DNA from: Methanosarcinales archaeon
Lineage (GTDB): Archaea > Halobacteriota > Syntropharchaeia > Alkanophagales > Methanospirareceae
Length of the DNA stretch: 25,753 nucleotides
Reading direction: 5' to 3'
Assembly (NCBI GenBank): GCA_025464645.1
Contig: JAODGF010000082.1
Coordinates: 1-25,753 of the forward strand
Shown here: piece by piece, positions 1 through 5,782 of the stretch
Layout of the letters: every line of letters begins with the position of its first letter
Numbering within the stretch: the stretch's first letter is position 1
Translations under genes and position numbers: made by a program
Notes under the pieces: generated by a model
What the model saw: only the letters and a program-made list of their open reading frames with translations
The model's database searches: none
Told to the model about the DNA's origin: nothing

Positions 1-99
1 ATAGCAGAAGCCAAAATTAATGTGCCCCCTCCGAGAATGCCATCCGGGTACAGGAGAAGAAAGCGTGGAAGAGGTCCCTTGGCTTCCTTTAAATCTTAG
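1..99 (+). CDS. 3' end of an unidentified gene (partial)
   Basis: Frame 1 is open from the window edge to a TAG at 97-99 and gives 32 residues with a proline-rich then very basic tail (PSGYRRRKRGRGP). The downstream Mrp gene starts 22 bases later on the same strand, so this could be the preceding gene of the same transcription unit. Nothing in the fragment identifies a family. It may also be chance open frame, because only about 100 bases are visible. Confidence 0.35.
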   Translation: MAEAKINVPPPRMPSGYRRRKRGRGPLASFKS

Positions 100-121
100 A
101 GGATAAAATATAATTATAATC

Positions 122-970
122 ATGAGTACGAAAGAAGAGAGAGAAGGAAAGAAGAGGATGATGGAGCAGGAAGAGGCAGTAAAAGCGAGGATGGAGAAGG
201 TAAAGCATAAGATAATGGTGATGAGTGGTAAGGGAGGAGTAGGGAAAACAACGGTGGCAGCGAATCTCGCTTTTGCTCTTGGGATGAGAGGTTTAGACGT
301 GGGTTTGATGGATGCCGATATACACGGACCCGATGTACCGAAGATACTGGGTATAGAGGACAAGCGACCGGGAGCATCGGAGGGAAAAATATCACCGATT
401 TTAGTCACACCGCGGCTGAAGGCGATGTCTATAGGTTTTCTACTGCCGGACCGAGATTCTGCAATCATCTGGCGAGGACCGATGAAGATGAATGCGATAA
501 GACAATTCCTTTCTGATGTGGATTGGGGAGAACTGGACTATATGGTTATTGACCTTCCGCCGGGAACGGGTGACGAGCCGCTAAGTGTAGCACAGTTGAT
601 TAAAAACGTAGATGGCGCGATAATAGTTACGACGCCGCAGGATTTAGCGCTGCTGGATTCAAGAAAGGCGGTGAATTTCTCTGGCGTGCTGAAAGTACCT
701 GTTATAGGGATAATAGAGAACATGAGCGGGTTTGTATGCCCTTACTGTGGCAAAGAGATAAACATTTTCAAATACGGTGGCGGCGAAAGGTCAGCGAGGG
801 AGTTAGGTGTACCTTTCCTCGGCAGAGTCCCACTTGACCCGCAGATGGTAGAAGCAGCAGATAGTGGAACGCCTTTTGTTCTGCAAAAGGAATCGAAAGT
901 GAGAGAGGCGTTTGAGCAGATAGTGGAAAATGTGAGGGCATTTGTGGAAGGAGAGAAAGAAAACAAGTAA
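122..970 (+). CDS. Mrp/NBP35-family Fe-S carrier P-loop ATPase
   Basis: 282 residues. The deviant Walker A GKGGVGKT is at residues 36-43, the switch-like DADIHGPD motif at 64-71, the DLPPGTGDE motif at about 144-152, and the CPYC pair (C206, C209) sits near the C-terminus. This is the full layout of Mrp/ApbC/NBP35 proteins, which bind a bridging [4Fe-4S] cluster between two subunits and pass it to apo-proteins in the cytoplasm. The N-terminal 30 residues are charged and variable. ATG at 122 follows an AT-rich stretch (104-118). An ATG at 158 preceded by a purine-rich segment is an alternative start. It heads a same-strand cluster with a NifX-like protein and DUF5320 proteins, a grouping common in anaerobes and probably concerned with metal-cluster handling. 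Confidence 0.93.
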   Translation: MSTKEEREGKKRMMEQEEAVKARMEKVKHKIMVMSGKGGVGKTTVAANLAFALGMRGLDVGLMDADIHGPDVPKILGIEDKRPGASEGKISPILVTPRLKAMSIGFLLPDRDSAIIWRGPMKMNAIRQFLSDVDWGELDYMVIDLPPGTGDEPLSVAQLIKNVDGAIIVTTPQDLALLDSRKAVNFSGVLKVPVIGIIENMSGFVCPYCGKEINIFKYGGGERSARELGVPFLGRVPLDPQMVEAADSGTPFVLQKESKVREAFEQIVENVRAFVEGEKENK

Positions 971-1035
971 ACTTTTTATGTACTTGTGAATATATATTCA
1001 TATAGTAAGGTAGAAAAAGAAAGGTGAGAAGAGAG

Positions 1036-1659
1036 ATGAAGATATGCGTAACCGCAACGGCAGGAGACTTGAATGCGCAAGTAGACCCGAGGTTTGGAAG
1101 GTGCCAGTACCTCGTGTTCGTTGATTCAGATACGATGGCATTCGAAGCTATACCAAACGAAGCCATTACCGCACCGGGAGGAGCAGGAATTCAAGCAGCA
1201 CAAACAGTCGTGAATAAAGGGGGGAATGTGGTTATATCCGGAAATATAGGTCCCAATGCTTTCCAGGTGCTTTCCACAGCAGGTGTGAAGATTGCAACAG
1301 GCGCGTATGGCACCGTGAAAGAAGCAGTTGAGATGTATAAAGCCGGTAAACTAAATGAGGCTGGAATTTCGACTGTTGCCGCTCACGCAGGAATGGGTGC
1401 AGGCACAGGCGCAGGTACAGGCGCTGGATTTGGTATGGGCATGGGCGGTGGACGAGGCGGCGGTAGAGGACGTGGTATGGGTAGAGGTATAGGACTTGGT
1501 ATGCAGCAACCAATGCCCGCACAACCACAAGCGCCTCAGACGTCGGCTGTACCAAAAACAAAAGAAGAAGAAATTGAACAATTATCAGACATGGCAAATA
1601 GACTGGAGAAAGATTTAGAGGAAGTGAAGAAGAGAATAGAAGAGCTTAAAAGGAGGTGA
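1036..1659 (+). CDS. NifX/NifB-like dinitrogenase Fe-Mo cofactor family protein with coiled-coil tail
   Basis: About 207 residues. The N-terminal ~110 residues form the NifX/NafY-type domain (start MKICVTA, then VDPRFGRC and a GGNVVISGNIGPNA segment), an RNase H-like fold that carries iron-sulfur or Fe-Mo precursor clusters in characterised relatives. A low-complexity Gly/Arg/Met linker (residues ~120-165) and a Pro/Gln patch follow. The last ~35 residues are a charged coiled coil ending KKRIEELKRR, resembling the tail of the DUF5320 protein at 2053. I start at ATG 1036 rather than the in-frame GTG at 1024 because the GGTGA at 1023-1027 is well spaced for 1036. No nitrogenase genes are in the window, so a role in nitrogen fixation is not implied. 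Confidence 0.85.
   Translation: MKICVTATAGDLNAQVDPRFGRCQYLVFVDSDTMAFEAIPNEAITAPGGAGIQAAQTVVNKGGNVVISGNIGPNAFQVLSTAGVKIATGAYGTVKEAVEMYKAGKLNEAGISTVAAHAGMGAGTGAGTGAGFGMGMGGGRGGGRGRGMGRGIGLGMQQPMPAQPQAPQTSAVPKTKEEEIEQLSDMANRLEKDLEEVKKRIEELKRR
1651..1659 (+). promoter_or_regulatory. Strong ribosome binding site for the 68-residue gene
   Basis: AGGAGGTGA lies 6 bases before ATG 1666 and contains the TGA stop of the upstream NifX-like gene, so the two genes are probably translationally coupled. A second AGGAGGTGA at 2034-2042 serves the gene at 2053, and GGGAGGTG at 1855-1862 serves the gene at 1874. Confidence 0.7.
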
Positions 1660-1665
1660 AAAAAA

Positions 1666-1872
1666 ATGCCAAGAGGAAGAAGAACAGGATTTGGAAGAGG
1701 TTTTTGGTCTGGTTTTGGACCTGGAAGAGGCAACCCATATCCCTTCTGCCGAAACTTCCCATGGCTTCCCAGAGGGTGGTGGACAGGAATGTATGGACCG
1801 ATAGCTCCAGTTACTGGAATATACCCCATGCCGCATTCGCATCCGTATGCATACGGGAGGTGGATAAGATAA
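1666..1872 (+). CDS. Small Gly/Arg/aromatic-rich protein, DUF5320-like
   Basis: 68 residues, very rich in Gly, Arg, Trp, Tyr and Pro (MPRGRRTGFGRGFWSGFG, then PRGWWTGMYGP). The composition resembles the N-terminal half of DUF5320 proteins, which accompany NifX-like proteins in many anaerobes and have no known function. It begins 6 bases after a strong Shine-Dalgarno sequence that overlaps the stop of the upstream gene, and ends 1 base before the next start codon. Only one cysteine is present, so it is not an obvious metal-binding protein. The family label rests on composition and context. Confidence 0.7.
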   Translation: MPRGRRTGFGRGFWSGFGPGRGNPYPFCRNFPWLPRGWWTGMYGPIAPVTGIYPMPHSHPYAYGRWIR

Positions 1873-1873
1873 A

Positions 1874-2032
1874 ATGAGCGGCGGAGGAAGAGGAAGAATG
1901 GGTGGCAGAGGATTGGGACCCGGCGGGGAATGCCGATGCCCAAATTGTGGCTATACAATGCCACATCAAGCCGGGGTGCCATGCTACGAACAAACTTGCC
2001 CAAAATGCGGCTCTAAAATGACGAGACCGTAA
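1874..2032 (+). CDS. 52-residue zinc-ribbon / rubredoxin-like small protein
   Basis: ATG at 1874 to TAA at 2030-2032. The protein has a Gly/Arg-rich head and then two knuckles, CRCPNCG (residues 20-26) and CPKCGSKM (42-49), about 17 residues apart, plus C37. This is the pattern of a zinc ribbon or rubredoxin-like metal site. GGGAGGTG at 1855-1862 is an appropriate ribosome binding site. It sits between the two DUF5320-type genes with 1-base and 20-base gaps, so it belongs to the operon. Likely metal: Zn2+ or Fe, which cannot be told from sequence. Confidence 0.8.
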   Translation: MSGGGRGRMGGRGLGPGGECRCPNCGYTMPHQAGVPCYEQTCPKCGSKMTRP

Positions 2033-2052
2033 TAGGAGGTGACAAGAAAAAG

Positions 2053-2343
2053 ATGGCAGGATACAGGTGGATGTATTATCTAACTGGATTGCCAGGCTGG
2101 ATGCGATTCGGCTATTCTCCGGGCTGGATAGGAAGAAGCCCAACGGGATTACCGCCAGCGGCGCAGTATCTCTACCAGTCAGGGCAAATACCTCAGTTCG
2201 GTTCCTGGCTACAGCAACAAGCACCAGTTGGCATGCCAGCAATGTCGAAGGAGCAAGAGATTACGATGCTCGAATCGCAGGCTAAGGCGCTTGGCGACCA
2301 GTTGGAGCAGATAAAGAAGAGATTGGAAGAGCTGAGGAAATAG
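2053..2343 (+). CDS. DUF5320 domain-containing protein
   Basis: 96 residues. The N-terminal part contains YYLTGLPGWMRFGYSPGW, typical of DUF5320. A Gln/Pro linker follows, and residues ~65-96 are a coiled coil (KEQEITMLESQ then LEQIKKRLEELRK). AGGAGGTGA at 2034-2042 sets the start. The coiled coil resembles the one fused to the NifX-like protein at 1036, suggesting the two proteins pair. The gene ends inside an intrinsic terminator hairpin, so it is the last gene of the operon. Function unknown. Confidence 0.8.
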   Translation: MAGYRWMYYLTGLPGWMRFGYSPGWIGRSPTGLPPAAQYLYQSGQIPQFGSWLQQQAPVGMPAMSKEQEITMLESQAKALGDQLEQIKKRLEELRK

Positions 2344-2358
2344 CTCTTCCATTTTTTT
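2325..2358 (+). terminator. Intrinsic-type terminator ending the Mrp/NifX/DUF5320 operon
   Basis: A perfect 9-bp stem, GGAAGAGCT (2325-2333) and AGCTCTTCC (2342-2350), with an 8-base loop is followed directly by ATTTTTTT (2351-2358). The left arm lies in the last codons of the DUF5320 gene. The hairpin separates the metal-cluster operon from the DUF166 gene. Confidence 0.8.
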
Positions 2359-2379
2359 CCCCCTTGTAGTAGGGTTAAA

Positions 2380-3066
2380 ATGGTCGAGAATAATAGAGTT
2401 TATATACTGTATCATGGCTCGTTTGGAGAACTGGTAACCGAACATCTGGCTATGAGTGAACTTGCAGACCGGATTGTGAGCCTCTACGACCTCAAAGTCC
2501 CGTCCGTATCGCTTGACGACCCGGAGAACGACATGCCAGAGGATATACCGCTACCCGAATGTGACCTCCTATTAGTGCTCGGAATACTTCCAAAGGCAGG
2601 CGACCTCGTACCTATCATAGCGGAAAGAACAGGAGCAAAAGCTATTCTTTGGCCTATTGAAGACCCGAACTTGATACCAGAAGGTAAATATTCGATTGAA
2701 AACGAACTCAAGGAGAAGGGAATACACGTGGAATTCCCGGAACCTCTTTGTTCGCTGGACACGAGTGAGAATGAACTTGTACAATCTTTTGTCGAATCTT
2801 TCGGAAAGCCAAAATTTGAATTCCGAGTGAATGAGAAAAACAAAGTTATCGAAGCCGTAAAAGTCATTCGAGACACACCTTGTGGCTCGGCTTCCAAAAT
2901 CGCAGCTAAACTTGTGGGTATGTCCTACAAAGACATGAAATCGTTTGAGGAAGCGGTGATGCAGATGCACGATAACGAGTGTGTGGCGTACATGGGTCCG
3001 GAAAGACCGATAATGCAGCAAGCGGGTAGATTACTCGCCGATGCAATAAAGGAGGCTATTCCGTAA
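2380..3066 (+). CDS. DUF166 family protein
   Basis: 228 residues, usual length for DUF166, a family found mainly in methanogens and relatives and once annotated as thymidylate synthase-like without solid support. Visible features are the opening VYILYHGSFGELVTEHL, a CDLLLVLGILP strand, an AKAILWPIEDP segment and the RDTPCGSASKIAAKL motif (about 164-178), whose Cys is the best candidate functional residue. A weak GGGTTAAA precedes the ATG. The gene stands alone after the terminator at 2325-2358 and converges on the cdhA-like gene. Biochemical role unknown. Confidence 0.8.
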   Translation: MVENNRVYILYHGSFGELVTEHLAMSELADRIVSLYDLKVPSVSLDDPENDMPEDIPLPECDLLLVLGILPKAGDLVPIIAERTGAKAILWPIEDPNLIPEGKYSIENELKEKGIHVEFPEPLCSLDTSENELVQSFVESFGKPKFEFRVNEKNKVIEAVKVIRDTPCGSASKIAAKLVGMSYKDMKSFEEAVMQMHDNECVAYMGPERPIMQQAGRLLADAIKEAIP

Positions 3067-3069
3067 GAT

Positions 3070-3093
3070 AAAAAGCTCCTTTTTATTTAATCT
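3070..3093 (+). terminator. Probable terminator of the DUF166 gene
   Basis: A short AT-rich stem (AAAAAG, loop CTC, CTTTTT at 3070-3084) starts 4 bases after the TAA and runs into T-rich sequence, a common archaeal termination signal. Confidence 0.5.
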
Positions 3094-3097
3094 TTTC

Positions 3098-3166
3098 ATC
3101 TGTGTTAATTAAGCCCTTTCAGGGCTTGCGGGAACGTGGGCAGAGCCCACGAGCGTTAATCTGTGT
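3098..3166. repeat. Double-hairpin element flanked by 8-base direct repeats
   Basis: ATCTGTGT occurs at 3098-3105 and again at 3159-3166. Between them are two perfect 7-bp, 3-base-loop hairpins: AAGCCCT/AGGGCTT (3111-3127) and CGTGGGC/GCCCACG (3135-3151). It lies between the convergent DUF166 and cdhA-like genes. It could be a bidirectional terminator or a small palindromic mobile-type element. Confidence 0.5.
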
Positions 3167-3174
3167 CAAACAAT

Positions 3175-5604
3175 TTACTTTTTTGTTATCAATCTCGGCA
3201 CAAGTGTCGAATACCTGCCCAATTGTATTCCGTATTTTTTATTATATGTTGCCATGTCCATCAGCTCGCCAGACCTATGCCTCGCCCTCTTTATTCGCAT
3301 GCCCTCGACCTCCCAGCCATGCTCCGTTTCCAGCTTCCTTAACAACTCCACCTTTCTCATCACGTGTAATTCCTGCTCTGACCGCACGTACAAATGCCAA
3401 TCATCAGGATATTCATCGAAGAAAATCTTATGTGCTTCGTTCTCTGCTTCCAAACTCGCCAGTCTCGGGTCTCGCAACGCAAGCGGTCGGTGCAACAATT
3501 TAGCGCTCATTGCTATTGCCTCCTCTTTCGTCTCCACCGGCACGAGCATGTGCGTGGGACAGGGTTCAACCTCTTTCTTCTCCCCCGTGACGCCGTCATA
3601 CATCCACCACCTGCTCCTGTCGTATTTATCGCCCATAAAATATCTTTTAAACTTGAAGCCTGAAGGTCCAACGACAACCGGTATGCCAGACCTTACGAGT
3701 CCCGATGCTACGGCATACATCTCTTCAGTCCCTGCACCCCACATTATCACTACCACGGGCAGCCTCGCATAGAGATAATCAGCAATCTGCGTCCAGTTCG
3801 CTTTTGGTACGTATCCACTGCCCACCAATGCACCTCGATATACAGCCGAAGGAACGTGCGAAATAGCTGTACATCCGCCAAAATTCACCAACCCCTTCAG
3901 CACACCTGCTGCGATGTATTGCTCAAATAAATATTTCTTCTCTTCCGCATCGAAATATTTCGCCACATCTGCGGCTACACAACCAGAAACGGTGACAAGA
4001 GCGTTCCTCTCTAAGAAATATCTTGCCATATCCGCTACTTCGCGCTCCGAACCCGGATAATTCCCACATCCTATAATGTTAATCATCCCAGGACCGTTTC
4101 CACCGAGTATAATCCCAAAAGTCAGGTCTCTCCACTCTAACTCTGACATAGGTCCCCTGCCAGCACGCATAAGATACTTATCTTCACGTATTTTACCCGC
4201 GGCAGAAGCGGCACTTATAATCAAATCAACGATTGGAATTCCTTCAGGGCACGCTCTTTCACATTCACCACAGAATATACACTCATCGTAAATATCGGCG
4301 AGTGCTTTCACGCCCTCCTTCATCGCTTTGCTCAGCGCCAACCTGCTTGGGCATACCTCAAAACAGGTATCACACGATTTGCACCGCGATGCTTCTTCCT
4401 TTATCTCATTCTCTGAAAGCAAATAGTTCCTTTTTCTTTTCCCTCTCTTCTTTATCTCCTGCGCCAATTTAACCACAAGCTCCCCCGCTTTCTCCAGATT
4501 TGCTAATTTTATGCCTGGTAAGTCATTCTCGAGTATGTCGTTGATTATGTCTTCCACAGAATCCTCGGACCGGTCTTCTAACTCATTACCAGCTTTATTT
4601 CCGTATGCTATCACCTTCGTATCCACTCTCTTCGCTTCCGCTAATAGATCAAACTCGAAACACGAGTCGCTGACTACGACCACATCCGGTATGCCCGCTC
4701 TGAAGACCTTCCTTATCTTCGTTGCCGATGTGAGAACCTTCCCCCTTTTGTAAAACCTCGGGATGTCATGCCCTACTGCCCCCACACCACAAATTTCTAT
4801 TATATTATCCAAGCCCTCTCTTCTTACGTACTCAATAGCGAACCACGCAGGCAGGAAATTATTGCCAAAGAAGACTACAACTGGCTTGGTTGTATCAACC
4901 GCACCTATCCCAACCTCAGTCTCAACCGGTGGGAAATCTGAATATTCCGTTGCAGGATGCTTGCCCGCATTGAAGAAATCAAAACAGCACATTTTTATAG
5001 TTTCTGATATTTCCATTGCAAGAAAAATAAGAGAGCCTGCATGCAGTGTTTTCTCTTCAAATTCTATCTCGTTCCTGGCAAAATCAGAGATAAGCAACTC
5101 TGATAGCTGTGATTCCGCATAAGAGAGCGCTCTATCCATTTCTCCCAAATTCGTTGTGTAAAAGCCCGTTAGCATGGACGTGTTCATTGTCGGATACGTA
5201 ATGGAGCGTCCAATGTCTATCTCCTTATCCCGTCCGAATAATTTAATCGAGAAATCGAGCAACTCTCTCGCAAATGCTAATTGTCTGGACAGCCCTTTAC
5301 AAGCTTCCTGCAAGCTCGAATCCAATCCATATTCTTTTTTTATGTTCGTGTACACAGGACGATAACGGTTTAGAAGCACGTTGTCCCATTCTGCAATATC
5401 AGATGCATGTGCAAATATATTCAATTTTGGTTTCCATTGTTTCAATCGTCTTTCTCCCATCTCATGGAGTATATCAGTAGCGATGTCCTCTATCTCTTCT
5501 CCACTCACCACTTCCTCAAGGTTCACTTCTACATCTCCGACCCACACTATTCTCCCCTTCTTTTCTATTTTCTCCTTTGTTTCTCTATGTCTTTTGGCTC
5601 TCAT
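3175..5604 (-). CDS. CdhA-like CO dehydrogenase/acetyl-CoA synthase alpha-type protein with divergent active site
   Basis: 809 residues, full CdhA length. Two ferredoxin motifs are intact (C408-C411-C414-C418 and C442-C445-C448-C452). The C-terminal half follows CdhA closely: AGRGPMSELE, IIGCGNYPG (C513), VSGCVAAD (C542), FGGCTAISH (C578), DDWHLYVRSE. By-eye comparison with CdhA/CooS as I remember them suggests that cubane ligands C315, C513, C542 and Ni ligand C578 are kept. The unique-iron ligands appear replaced (His by N248; the Cys of the GGLCCT motif by G275/A276). The N-terminal B/D-cluster cysteines are absent, and the His relay segment reads LAFARELLDF. CO oxidation is therefore doubtful. 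No cdhB-E genes are adjacent; a CooC-like ATPase lies 13 kb away. ATG 5604 abuts a duplicated piece of the methyltransferase gene, so the native promoter may be displaced. Confidence 0.88.
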   Translation of the reverse strand: MRAKRHRETKEKIEKKGRIVWVGDVEVNLEEVVSGEEIEDIATDILHEMGERRLKQWKPKLNIFAHASDIAEWDNVLLNRYRPVYTNIKKEYGLDSSLQEACKGLSRQLAFARELLDFSIKLFGRDKEIDIGRSITYPTMNTSMLTGFYTTNLGEMDRALSYAESQLSELLISDFARNEIEFEEKTLHAGSLIFLAMEISETIKMCCFDFFNAGKHPATEYSDFPPVETEVGIGAVDTTKPVVVFFGNNFLPAWFAIEYVRREGLDNIIEICGVGAVGHDIPRFYKRGKVLTSATKIRKVFRAGIPDVVVVSDSCFEFDLLAEAKRVDTKVIAYGNKAGNELEDRSEDSVEDIINDILENDLPGIKLANLEKAGELVVKLAQEIKKRGKRKRNYLLSENEIKEEASRCKSCDTCFEVCPSRLALSKAMKEGVKALADIYDECIFCGECERACPEGIPIVDLIISAASAAGKIREDKYLMRAGRGPMSELEWRDLTFGIILGGNGPGMINIIGCGNYPGSEREVADMARYFLERNALVTVSGCVAADVAKYFDAEEKKYLFEQYIAAGVLKGLVNFGGCTAISHVPSAVYRGALVGSGYVPKANWTQIADYLYARLPVVVIMWGAGTEEMYAVASGLVRSGIPVVVGPSGFKFKRYFMGDKYDRSRWWMYDGVTGEKKEVEPCPTHMLVPVETKEEAIAMSAKLLHRPLALRDPRLASLEAENEAHKIFFDEYPDDWHLYVRSEQELHVMRKVELLRKLETEHGWEVEGMRIKRARHRSGELMDMATYNKKYGIQLGRYSTLVPRLITKK

Positions 5605-5779
5605 CTTTTATCTCGCTTTCTTCCAAGCGTTGGATTTCGTTATAAAGAATGGATAAACTTATCAGATTTCTTTTGGTAAATAACTGGTCGAGAGTTTTTA
5701 CATCGGCGTCTTTTGGCATTCTTATTTGGATCGCTCTGCTACAAAGTTCCTCAACTTCTGAATGGTTCATAGTAATCAT
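5585..5779 (-). pseudogene. Chimeric remnant: short unknown head fused to a methyltransferase gene fragment
   Basis: 64 codons. Residues 22-57 (PKDADVKTL through EESEIK) are essentially identical to residues 202-238 of the methyltransferase at 8659-10368, encoded by the left copy of the 115-bp repeat. The first 21 residues (MITMNHSEVEELCSRAIQIR) have no match I recognise. It begins 3 bases after the stop of the RnlA-RNase HIII gene and overlaps the start of the cdhA-like gene by 20 bases. It occupies the slot where an RnlB-type antitoxin would be expected but does not resemble RnlB. Most likely a recombination scar. Confidence 0.6.
5604..5718. repeat. 115-bp direct repeat, left copy
   Basis: Matches 9653-9767 in the same orientation with two mismatches (at the GAGAG/GAGGG and CATCG/CATCT positions), offset 4049 bases. 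Similarity stops at the A of the cdhA-like start codon on one side and just after TTTTGGCA on the other. The right copy lies inside the methyltransferase coding sequence. Confidence 0.92.
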
Positions 5780-5782
5780 CCA

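Noticed and set aside
120..395. 91-codon minus-strand frame opposite the Mrp gene, and similar long antisense frames at 768-1166 and 1232-1597
   Set aside because: Low-complexity Ser/Leu/Pro translations on the opposite strand of clearly coding genes; no ribosome binding sites.
1390..1510. Repetitive Gly-coding sequence that looks like tandem repeats or an array
   Set aside because: It is a low-complexity Gly/Arg/Met linker of the NifX-like protein; the units are irregular and not CRISPR-like.
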